Assembly: GCF_000384655.1 (NCBI RefSeq)
Contig: NZ_ARQI01000109.1
Location: forward strand, 1-47,288
Reading direction: 5' to 3'
Length of the DNA stretch: 47,288 nucleotides
Source of the DNA: Brachyspira innocens ATCC 29796
GTDB taxonomy: Bacteria > Spirochaetota > Brachyspiria > Brachyspirales > Brachyspiraceae
Made by a program: the position numbers and the translations under genes
Shown here: piece by piece, positions 18,585 through 28,048 of the stretch
Layout of the letters: every line of letters starts with the position of its first letter
How positions within the stretch are numbered: the stretch's first letter is position 1
Notes under the pieces: generated by a model
The model's database searches: none
Told to the model about the DNA's origin: nothing
The model's input: the letters and a program-made list of their open reading frames with translations, nothing else

Positions 18585-18620
18585 AAAGGGTATACCTTTT
18601 TTATTAAAGATATACCCTTT
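18585..18620 (+). terminator. 10-bp hairpin between tuf and rpsJ, possible partial terminator
   Basis: AAAGGGTATA (18585-18594) pairs perfectly with TATACCCTTT (18611-18620) around a 16-nt loop. The tail is AATAAATT, not a T run, so full termination is doubtful. It marks the join between the str and S10 gene blocks and may be an attenuator or processing site. Confidence 0.5.
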
Positions 18621-18652
18621 AATAAATTAAGAGAAAGCGAGTAATTCAAGCT

Positions 18653-18958
18653 ATGAAAGAACAGAAAATACGAGTTAAACTAAAAGCCTTTGATATTGAG
18701 CTTATTGATCAATCAGCTCAGTCTATAGTAGCTAGTGTAAAGAAAACAGGTGCTAGAGTATCAGGACCTATACCATTGCCTGCAAGCATACGTAAGGTAA
18801 CTGTAATAAGAAGTCCGCATGTAAATATTAAATCAAGAGAACAATTTGAGATGCGTATATATAAGAGATTAATAGATATCTTTGATGTAACTCCTCAAAC
18901 AACAGAATCTCTTAAAAAATTAGCGCTTCCAGCTGGGGTTGATGTTCAGCTTAAATAA
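18653..18958 (+). CDS. rpsJ: 30S ribosomal protein S10
   Basis: 30S head protein, and in E. coli also the NusE partner in antitermination. It has 101 residues with [20 protein letters not shown] and the loop [29 protein letters not shown] split across its usual positions, all conserved. The upstream ribosome site is weak (GCGAG). It is the first gene of the S10 block, 84 bp after tuf. Confidence 0.96.
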   Translation: MKEQKIRVKLKAFDIELIDQSAQSIVASVKKTGARVSGPIPLPASIRKVTVIRSPHVNIKSREQFEMRIYKRLIDIFDVTPQTTESLKKLALPAGVDVQLK

Positions 18959-19062
18959 GCGTTTAATTAAATATTAAAGATAAAGCTCTTTACTACGTTT
19001 TATCTGTAATAGTTTGAAACAATAGAAAAGTAGTAAGTAAAATCATTATAGAGGATTCGCCG

Positions 19063-19716
19063 ATGGTAGGAATAATTGGCAAAAAATTGGGCATGACAAC
19101 AGTTTTTGATGAAACTGGTAATGCAATAGCAGTAACAGTAGTAGAAGCTGGTCCATGCACAGTTATGCAGATAAGAGATAATGAGAAAGATGGCTACAGT
19201 GCAATTCAATTAGGTTATGGTGCCGTAAAAGAAAAGCATTTGAAAAAGCCACAAATAGGTCAATTTAAAAAAGCAAATTTAGAGCCTAAGAAATATCTAA
19301 AAGAGTTCAGAATGGACAATACTAGCTCATATACAGTAGGTCAGGAACTTAAAGCAGATGTATTTCAAGCAGGCGATTTTATAGATGTTAGTTCTTTGAG
19401 TAAAGGTCGCGGTTTTGCAGGCGTAATGAAAAGACATAATTACGACGGTGGTCCTATGAGCCATGGTTCTAACTTCAGAAGAAGAGCTGGTTCTATAGGT
19501 TGTAACAGTTACCCTGCAAGAGTATGGAAAGGTAAAGGTATGCCTGGACATATGGGTAATGCTTTGACTACTATTCAAAACTTGAAAGTAGTTGAAATAA
19601 GACCAGATGATAATTTGATTATGATTAAAGGTGCTATACCTGGTGCAGTTAATAGTATAGTGAAATTAACATCAGCAGCTAAAAAACGCAACAAGAAAAA
19701 GAACTCAATGAATTAA
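19063..19716 (+). CDS. rplC: 50S ribosomal protein L3
   Basis: Early-assembly 50S protein whose central loop reaches the peptidyl-transferase centre (217 residues). The start MVGIIGKKLGMTTVFDE and the loop GGPMSHGSNFRRRAGSIG are conserved. Positions 148-149 are Asn-Ser, the residues altered in tiamulin-less-susceptible Brachyspira as I recall that literature, so this copy looks wild-type. GAGG lies 8 nt before the ATG. A 104-bp spacer separates it from rpsJ. Confidence 0.96.
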   Translation: MVGIIGKKLGMTTVFDETGNAIAVTVVEAGPCTVMQIRDNEKDGYSAIQLGYGAVKEKHLKKPQIGQFKKANLEPKKYLKEFRMDNTSSYTVGQELKADVFQAGDFIDVSSLSKGRGFAGVMKRHNYDGGPMSHGSNFRRRAGSIGCNSYPARVWKGKGMPGHMGNALTTIQNLKVVEIRPDDNLIMIKGAIPGAVNSIVKLTSAAKKRNKKKNSMN

Positions 19717-19741
19717 TTTAGAGTAATAACAGGATGATAAA

Positions 19742-20389
19742 ATGGAAGTAGTAATACTAAATGAAAATGGAGATAGCGTAGGCAATTTAGAGATTGTTGA
19801 TGAGATATTTAAATCAGAAGTTAACAATAATCTACTTTACGAAGCAATCAAAAATGAATTAGCTAACAGACGTCAGGGAACGCACTCTACTAAAACCAGA
19901 GCAGAAGTTTCAGGAGGCGGTAAAAAACCTTGGAGACAAAAAGGTACTGGTAGAGCAAGAGCAGGTTCTACACGTTCGCCAATTTGGGTAGGCGGTGGTA
20001 AAACACATACACCTAAACCACGTGATTATAGCTATAGATTGCCAAAGAAAATGAAGCGTAAGGCTCTATTGTCTGTTTTATCTTTAAAATATGGAAGCAA
20101 TGTTCTTAAAGTTTTTGAGGACTTCACTTTTGATGCTCCTAAAACAAAAAGAATGGCTAGTTTTATAAGTAAGGTTAAAGAACCAAATACAAGAAAAGTG
20201 GCATTTGTAGTAGGTAAAGATGAATCTTTAGGTGATAATTACAATAAATTATTATTATCATTAAGAAACATTAAAGATTTAAAGCTTGTAAATGCAGACA
20301 GTATGTCTATACATCCTTTATTTTATGCTGATGAGGTATATTTTACTAAAACAGCTTTATCTAAATTAAATGCTAGAATTAAGGGTTAA
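19742..20389 (+). CDS. rplD: 50S ribosomal protein L4
   Basis: 50S tunnel protein of 215 residues; in E. coli it also represses the S10 operon. The extended tunnel loop GGGKKPWRQKGTGRARAGSTR is intact, with no change suggesting macrolide resistance. It lies 25 bp after rplC and ends 5 bp before rplW. Confidence 0.96.
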   Translation: MEVVILNENGDSVGNLEIVDEIFKSEVNNNLLYEAIKNELANRRQGTHSTKTRAEVSGGGKKPWRQKGTGRARAGSTRSPIWVGGGKTHTPKPRDYSYRLPKKMKRKALLSVLSLKYGSNVLKVFEDFTFDAPKTKRMASFISKVKEPNTRKVAFVVGKDESLGDNYNKLLLSLRNIKDLKLVNADSMSIHPLFYADEVYFTKTALSKLNARIKG

Positions 20390-20394
20390 AAAAT

Positions 20395-20694
20395 ATGAGC
20401 ATGTATTCACTTTTAATTGAGCCTATACTTACAGAAAAAAGTAATATGCTTAGAACTGAGCCTAGAGGAACAGAAAAGCGTTATTATGTATTTAAAGTAA
20501 GACAGGACGCTAATAAAACAGAATTAATGAAAGCGGTTGAAAAAATATTCAATGTACATCCGCTAGATTGTAAGATAATAAATGTTAAGCCAAAAAAGAA
20601 AAATCGCAGAATGAGCAGACGCGGATACACACGCAGCTATAAAAAAGCGATAATAGTTCTTGACGGCAAAGAATCAATAGATATAGTAAAATAA
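20395..20694 (+). CDS. rplW: 50S ribosomal protein L23
   Basis: Tunnel-exit protein that docks trigger factor and SRP (99 residues). Features include the start IEPILTEKS, the segment RYYVFKVRQDANKTELMKAVEKIF written here as KRYYVFKVRQDANK, and the basic loop KPKKKNRRMSRRGYTRSYKKA. The ATG at 20395 is 9 nt after AAGGG; a second in-frame ATG at 20401 is possible. Confidence 0.95.
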   Translation: MSMYSLLIEPILTEKSNMLRTEPRGTEKRYYVFKVRQDANKTELMKAVEKIFNVHPLDCKIINVKPKKKNRRMSRRGYTRSYKKAIIVLDGKESIDIVK

Positions 20695-20706
20695 TGAGGG
20701 ATACCG

Positions 20707-21543
20707 ATGGCTATTAAGAAATTTAAACCGACAACACCAAGTTTACGCTATCGTACAGTAGTAGATTTTTCTGATATTACAACAAATGAGCCTTGTAAAT
20801 CATTAGTATGCGGAAAAAAACGTATAAGCGGACGTGGTTCAAATGGTCGTATAACTATGCGTCGTCGCGGAGGCGGACATAAAAAACTATTTAGATTTGT
20901 AGATTTTAGAAGAGATAAACATGACATAGAAGCTAAAGTGGTTTCTATAGAGTATGATCCTAACAGAACTGCTCGTATAGCTTTACTACACTATACAGAT
21001 GGCGAAAAAAGATACATAATATGGCCATTGGGACTTAATGTAGGCGATAGAGTAGTAAGCGGTGAAAATGCAAAAGTTAAAATTGGATGCACTTTACCAT
21101 TGAAAAAAATTCCATTAGGTACTATAATACATAACATTGAAATAACTCCTGGAAAAGGTGGTCAGCTTGTTAGAGCAGCAGGCGGTGGTGCTCAGATAAC
21201 AGCAAAATCAGGCGGTTATTGTGTAATAAGACTTCGCTCAGGTGAAGAAAGAAGAATACTAGAAAATTGTTATGCTACTATAGGACAAATAGGTAACCTA
21301 GATCATTTCAATACTACAGATGGTAAAGCTGGAACTACAAGACATAAAGGCAGAAGACCAAAAGTAAGAGGTGTTGTAATGAACCCAGTAGATCACCCAC
21401 ACGGTGGTGGTGAAGGTAAAAGCGGTCAAGGTAATCCGCACCCAGTTTCTCCAACAGGTGTACCTACTAAGGGTTACAAAACTAGAAAGAAACATAAGTA
21501 TTCTGATAGATTAATAATCAAAAGAAGAGGGGGTAAAAAATAA
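20707..21543 (+). CDS. rplB: 50S ribosomal protein L2
   Basis: Core 50S protein needed for peptidyl-transferase activity, 278 residues. The hallmark [18 protein letters not shown], with the key His, is intact. Its stop overlaps the rpsS start as TAATG (21541-21545), so the two are likely translationally coupled. Confidence 0.97.
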   Translation: MAIKKFKPTTPSLRYRTVVDFSDITTNEPCKSLVCGKKRISGRGSNGRITMRRRGGGHKKLFRFVDFRRDKHDIEAKVVSIEYDPNRTARIALLHYTDGEKRYIIWPLGLNVGDRVVSGENAKVKIGCTLPLKKIPLGTIIHNIEITPGKGGQLVRAAGGGAQITAKSGGYCVIRLRSGEERRILENCYATIGQIGNLDHFNTTDGKAGTTRHKGRRPKVRGVVMNPVDHPHGGGEGKSGQGNPHPVSPTGVPTKGYKTRKKHKYSDRLIIKRRGGKK

Positions 21544-21812
21544 TGTCTCGCTCTATTAAAAAAGGACCTTTTGTAGATAAGAATCTTTTTAAGAAAATAC
21601 AAGCTGGAGATAATAAGCACCAAATAAAAACTTACAGCCGTGCTTCAACAATTATTCCAGAAATGATAGGCTTTACTATAAATGTACATAATGGTAAAAC
21701 ATTTGTAGCAGTTTATATACAAGAAAATATGATAGGTCATAAATTAGGCGAATTTGCACCAACAAGAAAATTTATATCTCATGCAGGTGCCGCTAAAGTA
21801 GGTAAGAAATAA
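21543..21812 (+). CDS. rpsS: 30S ribosomal protein S19
   Basis: 30S head protein of 89 residues. [12 protein letters not shown] and the C-terminal [17 protein letters not shown] are conserved. It shares one base with the rplB stop. Confidence 0.96.
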   Translation: MSRSIKKGPFVDKNLFKKIQAGDNKHQIKTYSRASTIIPEMIGFTINVHNGKTFVAVYIQENMIGHKLGEFAPTRKFISHAGAAKVGKK

Positions 21813-21823
21813 GGATTTAGACT

Positions 21824-22231
21824 ATGGATTATAAAGTAAAGGTACGTTATTTACGCATTGGCCGCAGGAAAGTATCAAGATTACTTCCTTTTGTTAGAGG
21901 AGAGTATGTGAATCATGCTATATCTAATCTTGCAACAATGCCACAGATGTCATCAGTAGTTCTAAGAAAGGCTATTAAAAGCGGAATAGCTAATGCAATA
22001 TTCCAATCAAGAAATATCAATCCAGATACATTATGGGTAAAAACTGCTTATGTTGACAAAGCACCTACTCTAAAAAGAATACGTGCAGCAAGCAGAGGCA
22101 GTGCTGACCCAATATTAAAAAGACTTTCACATATTACTATAATATTAAGTGATGATAAAAAACCTGAAAAGAAAAAATTAAAAGTAAAAAGTGCTAAAGT
22201 AGAAGAAGCACCTAAAGCAGCGGAGGTATAA
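21824..22231 (+). CDS. rplV: 50S ribosomal protein L22
   Basis: 50S tunnel protein, 135 residues. The core is normal, including VRGEYVNHAISNLATMPQ and the beta-hairpin KAPTLKRIRAASRGSADPI. About 25 residues of Lys/Glu/Ala-rich tail (KKPEKKKLKVKSAKVEEA) extend beyond the common 110-residue length. It lies 11 bp after rpsS. Confidence 0.95.
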   Translation: MDYKVKVRYLRIGRRKVSRLLPFVRGEYVNHAISNLATMPQMSSVVLRKAIKSGIANAIFQSRNINPDTLWVKTAYVDKAPTLKRIRAASRGSADPILKRLSHITIILSDDKKPEKKKLKVKSAKVEEAPKAAEV

Positions 22232-22234
22232 ACT

Positions 22235-22972
22235 ATGGGTCAAAAGGTTAGTCCAATAGGTTTAAGACTCGGAATTAACAAAACTTGGTCTAGTAAATGG
22301 TTTGAAGATAGCAGAACTTATGCAGACAGCTTGCATGAAGATTTATCTATCAGACGCTATATAATGAATTATTATTATAAAACATTAAAAGAAGAACAAA
22401 AGAAAATCGGCGGAAAAAAAGAGTCTTTTGACCCTGCTATATCTGATATACAAATAGTACGTTTCCCAGATAGAATCAATATTTTCATCTCTACTGCAAG
22501 AGCAGGTGTTGTAATAGGACCTAAAGGTCAGAGAGTTGAAACTGTAAAAACAGCAGTTCAGAAAATGGTTAAAAAACCAGTACATTTCTCTATTACAGAG
22601 ATAAGAGATGCAGAGTTAGATGCAACATTAGCAGCACAAAGCGTAGCACGTCAATTAGAAATGCGTGTTGCTTTCAGAAGAGCTATGAAAAGCGTTATAA
22701 CTCAAGCTATGAAGAAAGGTGCTAAAGGAATAAAAGTTATGTGTTCTGGACGTTTAGCAGGAGCTGATATTGCTAGAACAGAACAATATAAAAATGGTTC
22801 AGTACCATTACATACATTAAGAGCTAATATAGATTACGGCACTGCAGAAGCACTTACTACATTCGGTATTATCGGAATAAAAGTGTGGATCTATAAGGGA
22901 GAAATTCTTGATAAAAAAGAACATAAGCAAGATGATGCAGGTAAAGTTATCAGTGCCAAAGGAGATAGATAA
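22235..22972 (+). CDS. rpsC: 30S ribosomal protein S3
   Basis: mRNA-entry protein of the 30S subunit, 245 residues. The N terminus is [14 protein letters not shown], the KH domain carries [12 protein letters not shown], and the C-terminal domain has [20 protein letters not shown]. The stop overlaps the rplP start as TAATG. Confidence 0.96.
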   Translation: MGQKVSPIGLRLGINKTWSSKWFEDSRTYADSLHEDLSIRRYIMNYYYKTLKEEQKKIGGKKESFDPAISDIQIVRFPDRINIFISTARAGVVIGPKGQRVETVKTAVQKMVKKPVHFSITEIRDAELDATLAAQSVARQLEMRVAFRRAMKSVITQAMKKGAKGIKVMCSGRLAGADIARTEQYKNGSVPLHTLRANIDYGTAEALTTFGIIGIKVWIYKGEILDKKEHKQDDAGKVISAKGDR

Positions 22973-23385
22973 TGTTACAACCATCAAGAATGAAATATCG
23001 TAAACATCATAGAGGCAGAATGAAAGGCAAATCAAAAAGAGGAAGTAATCTTACTTTCGGAGATTATGGTTTGATGGCATTAGAACCTGTATGGCTTACA
23101 GATAGACAAATTGAGGCTGCACGTATTGCTATATCAAGACATGTTAAACGTGTAGGTAAGATGTGGATAAAAGTATTTCCAGATAAACCTTATACTAAAA
23201 AACCAGCTGAAACTAGAATGGGTAAAGGTAAAGGTAACGTTGAATATTGGGTAGCTGTAGTTAAACCTGGAAAAGTAATATTTGAAATATCAGGTGTTCC
23301 AGAAGAATTGGCTCAATCAGCTTTTAGATTAGCTGGTTTCAAGCTTCCTATAAAAACTAAGTTCATTAAGAGGGAGGCTATATAA
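22972..23385 (+). CDS. rplP: 50S ribosomal protein L16
   Basis: 50S protein that helps position A-site tRNA, 137 residues. [19 protein letters not shown], the loop [17 protein letters not shown] and the basic centre are standard. It is overlapped by TAATG on both sides (rpsC upstream, rpmC downstream). Confidence 0.96.
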   Translation: MLQPSRMKYRKHHRGRMKGKSKRGSNLTFGDYGLMALEPVWLTDRQIEAARIAISRHVKRVGKMWIKVFPDKPYTKKPAETRMGKGKGNVEYWVAVVKPGKVIFEISGVPEELAQSAFRLAGFKLPIKTKFIKREAI

Positions 23386-23591
23386 TGGCTAAAAATAAAA
23401 AAGATTATAAGTCATTGCCTTTAGAAGAGCTTAAAAGTGAACTTCTAAAATTAGAAAAAGAATATCAAGAGCATAGATTTGAAAAAGTAGTAGGCGATGC
23501 AAGACAAACACATCAGCTAAAAAAAGCTCGTAAAGATATAGCTAAAGTTAAGACATTTATTCGTCAATATGAACTTGGCATAAAAAAATAG
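23385..23591 (+). CDS. rpmC: 50S ribosomal protein L29
   Basis: Small helical 50S protein near the tunnel exit, 68 residues. It has the two-helix pattern LPLEELKSELLKLEKEY and ARKDIAKVKTFIRQYELG. Its start overlaps the rplP stop. Confidence 0.94.
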   Translation: MAKNKKDYKSLPLEELKSELLKLEKEYQEHRFEKVVGDARQTHQLKKARKDIAKVKTFIRQYELGIKK

Positions 23592-23603
23592 TGAGGTATT
23601 ACT

Positions 23604-23966
23604 GTGGAAAGCAAAGCAAAAAAATATAAAAGAGTACTTGAGGGAATTGTAGTTTCTGATAAAATGGATAAAACTATAGTTGTAAAAGTAGAAAGCAAGC
23701 AGAAACACCCGCTCTATGGTAAAACTATTAGTAAAAATAAACGCTATAAAGCTCATGACGAAAAAAACGAATGCCATGAAGGCGATTTAGTAAGAGTAAT
23801 AGAGTGCAGACCTCTTAGTAAAGATAAAAAATTTAGATTGACTAAAATAATTAAGAAAGCAGAACGTCTAGAGAAAGATTCTATAGACAGCGATGTAGAA
23901 AGCGTATTAAAACGTGAAAAACATGCTCCAGAAGCAGCAGTTTCTTCACAGGTTGAAGGAGAGTAA
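23604..23966 (+). CDS. rpsQ: 30S ribosomal protein S17 with C-terminal tail
   Basis: Early 16S-binding protein. The OB-fold core is clear: [37 protein letters not shown], and [20 protein letters not shown]. The length is 120 residues against the usual 80-90; the extra 30 or so residues are an Asp/Glu/Ser-rich tail of no recognised function. The start codon is GTG at 23604, preceded by GAGG. Confidence 0.95.
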   Translation: MESKAKKYKRVLEGIVVSDKMDKTIVVKVESKQKHPLYGKTISKNKRYKAHDEKNECHEGDLVRVIECRPLSKDKKFRLTKIIKKAERLEKDSIDSDVESVLKREKHAPEAAVSSQVEGE

Positions 23967-23971
23967 GAATT

Positions 23972-24340
23972 ATGATACAAGTACCAAGTACTCTTAATGT
24001 AGCCGACAATACTGGCGTGAAAAAGTTAAAATGTATTAAGGTATTAGGCGGAAGCAGACGCAGATATGCTACTTTAGGTGATGTAATTGTTTGCTCTGTA
24101 ACAGATATAATACCTACTTGCTCTATAGAAAAAGGTAAAGTTGTTAAAGCCGTAATAGTGAGAGTTAAAAAAGAAGTTAGACGTCCAGACGGTTCATATA
24201 TACGTTTTGATGAGAATGCTGCTGTTATAGTAGATGATAAAAAAGAACCTAGAGGTAAACGTATATTCGGACCAGTAGCACGCGAGCTTAGAGACAGAGG
24301 CTTTATGAAGATAGTATCACTTGCACCAGAGGTAATATAA
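23972..24340 (+). CDS. rplN: 50S ribosomal protein L14
   Basis: 50S protein at the subunit interface (bridge B8), 122 residues. [27 protein letters not shown] and the C-terminal [19 protein letters not shown] are canonical. It starts 5 bp after rpsQ. Confidence 0.96.
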   Translation: MIQVPSTLNVADNTGVKKLKCIKVLGGSRRRYATLGDVIVCSVTDIIPTCSIEKGKVVKAVIVRVKKEVRRPDGSYIRFDENAAVIVDDKKEPRGKRIFGPVARELRDRGFMKIVSLAPEVI

Positions 24341-24342
24341 TT

Positions 24343-24684
24343 ATGATAAAAAAACAAGATTTAAGTAAGACAAAATATAAAGTAAAAAAAGGCGATACTG
24401 TTGAGGTAATAGCTGGAGAGCAAAGCGGCGAACGCGGCGAGGTATTGTCTATAGACAGAAAAAAAGGTAGAGTTGTAGTAAAAAATATCAATATGGTTAA
24501 AAAAACTATGCCTAAAACTCAAGAGAATCAAAGAGGCGGTATAGTTGAAAAAGAAGCTTCAATAAATATATCCAATGTAATGGTAGTGGACAAAGGCGGT
24601 AAAGCTACTAGAGTTGGAAGAAAAGAAGCAGACGGAAAATTAAAAAGATATTCTAAAAAATCGGGCGATTTTCTTGATAAGTAA
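24343..24684 (+). CDS. rplX: 50S ribosomal protein L24
   Basis: 50S assembly-initiator protein, 113 residues. It carries the KOW motif KKGDTVEVIAGEQSGERGEV and the segment GGIVEKEASINISNVM. It starts 2 bp after the rplN stop, with GAGG inside the rplN 3' end. Confidence 0.95.
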   Translation: MIKKQDLSKTKYKVKKGDTVEVIAGEQSGERGEVLSIDRKKGRVVVKNINMVKKTMPKTQENQRGGIVEKEASINISNVMVVDKGGKATRVGRKEADGKLKRYSKKSGDFLDK

Positions 24685-24699
24685 GTAGGAGAATAAATT

Positions 24700-25263
24700 A
24701 TGTCAGTATTGAAAGATAGGTATGAAAACGAAATTAAACAGTCTCTGCTAAAAGATATGAATTTAAGCTCTACAATGGCTATCCCTAAAATTGAAAAAAT
24801 TATCATAAATATGGGAGTAACTCAGGCTGTAACAGACAAAAAATATGTTGATTCTGCTGTAGAAGAATTAACTCAAATAGCAGGACAAAGAGCTGTTGTA
24901 ACAAGAGCTAAAAAATCTATAGCTAACTTCAAATTAAGACAAGGTATGCCTATAGGATGCCGTGTAACTTTAAGAGGCGAGAGAATGTATGACTTCTTAG
25001 AGAGATTAATATTCATAGCATTACCAAGGGTAAGAGACTTCCAAGGTATTCCTAGAAGAGGATTTGACGGTAAAGGTAATTACAATTTAGGAATAAAAGA
25101 ACATACTATATTTCCAGAAATAAGTTTTGATAAAACAGATGCTGTAAAAGGCTTAAATATAACAATAGTAACTACTGCAGATAATGACGATATGGCACGC
25201 ACTTTATTAGAAAGAGTAGGTTTGCCATTCCGTGCTGCACCTAAAAGTCAGGAGAATAAATAA
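24700..25263 (+). CDS. rplE: 50S ribosomal protein L5
   Basis: 5S rRNA-binding protein, 187 residues. [14 protein letters not shown], the segment [18 protein letters not shown] and the C-terminal [15 protein letters not shown] are conserved. The stop overlaps the next start as TAATG. Confidence 0.96.
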   Translation: MSVLKDRYENEIKQSLLKDMNLSSTMAIPKIEKIIINMGVTQAVTDKKYVDSAVEELTQIAGQRAVVTRAKKSIANFKLRQGMPIGCRVTLRGERMYDFLERLIFIALPRVRDFQGIPRRGFDGKGNYNLGIKEHTIFPEISFDKTDAVKGLNITIVTTADNDDMARTLLERVGLPFRAAPKSQENK

Positions 25264-25448
25264 TGGCTAGATTGGCACTTAAAGTTAAAGCTACAAAAAA
25301 ACAAAAATATAAAACAAGACAATATAACAGATGCCCAATATGTGGTAGACCTCGTGCTTACATAAGACAGTACAAGATGTGCAGAATATGTTTCAGAGAT
25401 TTAGCTAATAAAGGTTTAATACCGGGCGTAACTAAGTCTAGTTGGTAA
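25263..25448 (+). CDS. rpsZ: 30S ribosomal protein S14, zinc-binding type
   Basis: Short S14 of 61 residues, the zinc (type Z) form. Cys24, Cys27, Cys40 and Cys43 form the ribbon in [20 protein letters not shown]. It starts inside the rplE stop. Confidence 0.96.
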   Translation: MARLALKVKATKKQKYKTRQYNRCPICGRPRAYIRQYKMCRICFRDLANKGLIPGVTKSSW

Positions 25449-25465
25449 TTTAAGGAGTTATATAA

Positions 25466-25867
25466 ATGAGCGTACATGATCCAATAGCAGATGCTTTAAC
25501 TATAATTAGAAACGGATGTAGAGCAAAAAAAGAAGCTGTTACTATACCTTTTTCTACAAAAATGGAAAATATACTTGCAATTTTGAAGAAAGAAGGATAT
25601 ATTAATGACTTCAAAAAAGTAGAAGTAAAAGATAAAAATTTCTTCCGCATAGAAATAGACTTGAAATATTATGAGGGAAGTTCAGTAATAGAGGGCATTC
25701 AAAGAGTATCAACTCCTGGTTTGAGAGTTTATACCTCAGTAGACACTATACCTCAAGTAAAAAATGGTTTCGGTATATCTGTAATATCTACAAGCAAAGG
25801 CGTTATGACAGATAAAGAAGCTAGAAAAGAAAATGTTGGCGGCGAAGTTTTATGCTACGTTTGGTAA
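25466..25867 (+). CDS. rpsH: 30S ribosomal protein S8
   Basis: 16S-binding protein, 133 residues, and the usual autoregulator of the spc block in E. coli. MSVHDPIADALTIIRNGCRA and the C-terminal STSKGVMTDKEARKENVGGE are conserved. AAGGAG lies 8-9 nt before the ATG. Confidence 0.96.
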   Translation: MSVHDPIADALTIIRNGCRAKKEAVTIPFSTKMENILAILKKEGYINDFKKVEVKDKNFFRIEIDLKYYEGSSVIEGIQRVSTPGLRVYTSVDTIPQVKNGFGISVISTSKGVMTDKEARKENVGGEVLCYVW

Positions 25868-25888
25868 TAAATTAAGAGGGTATTAATA

Positions 25889-26461
25889 ATGAGTAGATTA
25901 GCAAACAAACCTATAGCGATACCTCAGGGCGTTGAAGTAAAAGTAGACGGACATAAAGTAATCGTAAAAGGTAAAAGAGGGGAGTTGACAAGAGAGTTTT
26001 TTGATTATATAATACTTGAACTTGAAAATAATTCTCTTTGGGTTAAACCTCCTAAGATTGAAAGTACTGACGAAAAAGCTATTAAAGAAAATAAAGCTAA
26101 ATATTCTGCACAATTAGGTTTGGTGTGGAAACTTATTTCTAATATGATAGAAGGTGTAAATACTGGATATAAAAAAGTGCTTCAGTTAGAAGGTACAGGT
26201 TACCGTTCTAATGTACAAGGAGATACTATAACTTTACAATTAGGTTTTTCAAGTGATGTTAAAATGAAAATACCTGAAGGTGTTAAAGTAACAGTAGAAA
26301 AAGACACAAAGATAGTTATCGAAGGTAATGATAAAGAACAAGTAGGCGAGCTCGCTATGAATATTAAAAAGAGAAGACCTGTTGAACCTTATAAAGGTAA
26401 AGGTGTTAGATTTGAAGGCGAGCATGTAAAAATGAAAGAAAGTAAAAAAGCTGCTAAGTAA
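25889..26461 (+). CDS. rplF: 50S ribosomal protein L6
   Basis: 50S protein near the sarcin-ricin loop, 190 residues, with two L6 folds. MSRLANKPIAIPQGVEVKV and KRRPVEPYKGKGVRFEGEHV are conserved. A slightly longer charged segment at about 55-70 (SVWVKPP-like through KENKAKY) accounts for the extra length over the typical 180. Confidence 0.95.
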   Translation: MSRLANKPIAIPQGVEVKVDGHKVIVKGKRGELTREFFDYIILELENNSLWVKPPKIESTDEKAIKENKAKYSAQLGLVWKLISNMIEGVNTGYKKVLQLEGTGYRSNVQGDTITLQLGFSSDVKMKIPEGVKVTVEKDTKIVIEGNDKEQVGELAMNIKKRRPVEPYKGKGVRFEGEHVKMKESKKAAK

Positions 26462-26471
26462 GGGGTAAGCT

Positions 26472-26828
26472 ATGGGTTTAAGAGAAAAAATTAAAGCTCA
26501 ACGTGAAAGAAGAAAAAGAAGTATACGTATAAAAATAGAAGGAAGCTCTGAGCGTCCTAGACTTACAGTTTATAAAAGTCTTAAATATGTATCTGCTCAA
26601 ATAATAGATGATAGTAAAGGTGTTACTTTAGTATCAGCATCTTCTCAGGAAAAAGATTTAAAAAGCGGTAAGAATGTTGATATAGCTAAAGAAATAGGAA
26701 AAGTTTTAGCCGCTAGAGCAAAAGAAAAAAATATTAATGAAGTTGTATTCGATAGAAACGGCTATATATATCATGGAAAAATAAAATCCTTGGCTGACGG
26801 TGCTCGTGAAGCAGGATTGAAATTTTAA
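26472..26828 (+). CDS. rplR: 50S ribosomal protein L18
   Basis: 5S rRNA-binding protein, 118 residues. [40 protein letters not shown] and the C-terminal GLKF are standard. AAGGGG precedes the ATG. Confidence 0.96.
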   Translation: MGLREKIKAQRERRKRSIRIKIEGSSERPRLTVYKSLKYVSAQIIDDSKGVTLVSASSQEKDLKSGKNVDIAKEIGKVLAARAKEKNINEVVFDRNGYIYHGKIKSLADGAREAGLKF

Positions 26829-26839
26829 GGAGTATGACC

Positions 26840-27358
26840 TTGGCACACGATATAAACAACAACGAAGAAAAAAGTATGTACGAAGAACGCCTTATAACTT
26901 TAAACAGGGTTGCTAAAGTTATGAAAGGCGGAAGACGTTTTAGATTTGCCGCTTTAATGGTTTTAGGTGATAAGAATGGTCATGTTGGTTTAGGTTATGG
27001 TAAAGCAAACGAAGTACCAGATGCTATTAGAAAAGCTATAGAGCAAGCTAAGAAAAACATGATAGAAGTTAACTTAAAAGGTGAAACTATACCGCATAAT
27101 ACAGTAGGCGTATTTAGAAGCAGCAGAATTATTATGAAACCAGCTTCTAAAGGTACTGGAGTAATTTCAGGCGGTCCTGCACGTGCTGTATTAGAATTGG
27201 CTGGTGTTAAAAATATTCTTTCTAAGTCTTTAGGTAATAACAATTCAATGAACCTAGCTAAAGCTACTTTTGAAGGTTTGAAATCTTTGAAAACAGTAGA
27301 GCATATGGCTAATAAAAGAGGAATTAGTATAGACCAGATTTATGGGAGGGCAGAATAA
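26840..27358 (+). CDS. rpsE: 30S ribosomal protein S5, TTG start
   Basis: Decoding-fidelity protein, 172 residues from the chosen start. The loop [21 protein letters not shown] and the motif [19 protein letters not shown] are conserved. I chose TTG at 26840 because AAGGAG (26827-26832) is 7 nt upstream and translation then begins MAHDI; an in-frame ATG at 26834 is 1 nt from the site and unlikely. The stop overlaps rpmD as TAATG. Confidence 0.94.
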   Translation: MAHDINNNEEKSMYEERLITLNRVAKVMKGGRRFRFAALMVLGDKNGHVGLGYGKANEVPDAIRKAIEQAKKNMIEVNLKGETIPHNTVGVFRSSRIIMKPASKGTGVISGGPARAVLELAGVKNILSKSLGNNNSMNLAKATFEGLKSLKTVEHMANKRGISIDQIYGRAE

Positions 27359-27537
27359 TGGCTAAAGTTGTAATAACATTAGTTAAATCTCCTATAGGCT
27401 ATGAAAAGTCTCAAAGAGATACTGTTGTAGCTTTAGGTTTTAAAAAGGGTAAAAGAGTTGTAGAACATGAAGCAACTCCTCAAATAAATGGAATGATAAA
27501 TAAAATATCACATCTTCTTAAAGTAGAGTATAAGTGA
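27358..27537 (+). CDS. rpmD: 50S ribosomal protein L30
   Basis: A 59-residue 50S protein. The translation begins [20 protein letters not shown] and ends [12 protein letters not shown], matching L30 in length and pattern. The start overlaps the rpsE stop (27356-27360), and the TGA lies 11 bp before the rplO start. The order rpsE-rpmD-rplO is classical. Confidence 0.95.
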   Translation: MAKVVITLVKSPIGYEKSQRDTVVALGFKKGKRVVEHEATPQINGMINKISHLLKVEYK

Positions 27538-27548
27538 GGTTCTTAACA

Positions 27549-28037
27549 ATGGCACAAGAAAATACAAAAATATTAAGAGCTCCTAAAGGTTCAAGTAAAA
27601 AACGTCACAGAGTAGGACGTGGTCAAGGTTCTGGTTGGGGCTGTACTGCAGGCAGAGGTGATAAAGGTGCACAGTCTCGTGCTGGATACAGCAGAAGAGC
27701 TGGTTTTGAAGGCGGACAAATGCCTTTGCATAGAAGAATCCCTAAAAGCGGATTTACTAATGCAGCTTTCAAAAAATGTGTAAATGTTATCAATGTTGGT
27801 GATTTAGATTCTATTGGTAATGAAATAAGCAGAGAAACTTTACTAAAATTAGGTTTCCTTTCATCTAAAAGAGATTACATCAAACTTCTTTCTATGGGTG
27901 AAGTTAAAAATGCTGTTACTATTACAGTTGATATGGCTAGCAAAAAAGCTATAGAAAAAATTGAGAAATCTGGCGGTAAAGTTATAATACATGAACGTAA
28001 AAAATATATTAGAAAAAAAGAAGATAAAAAATCTTAA
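27549..28037 (+). CDS. rplO: 50S ribosomal protein L15
   Basis: 50S assembly protein, 162 residues. The Gly/Arg-rich N-terminal part (GRGQGSGWGCTAGRGDKGAQ) and FEGGQMPLHRRIPKSGF are typical. I chose the ATG at 27549, which is 9 nt after GAGG (27536-27539); an upstream in-frame GTG at 27534 would overlap the rpmD end and that site. Confidence 0.95.
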   Translation: MAQENTKILRAPKGSSKKRHRVGRGQGSGWGCTAGRGDKGAQSRAGYSRRAGFEGGQMPLHRRIPKSGFTNAAFKKCVNVINVGDLDSIGNEISRETLLKLGFLSSKRDYIKLLSMGEVKNAVTITVDMASKKAIEKIEKSGGKVIIHERKKYIRKKEDKKS

Positions 28038-28048
28038 GGTAAATAATA

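Noticed and set aside
26834-26839. ATG start for rpsE
   Set aside because: It is 1 nt from AAGGAG; TTG at 26840 is correctly spaced and gives a family-like N terminus.
26840-27100. S5 loop as a spectinomycin-resistance allele
   Set aside because: The loop matches the common bacterial type; Ala at the E. coli Ser21 position is widespread.
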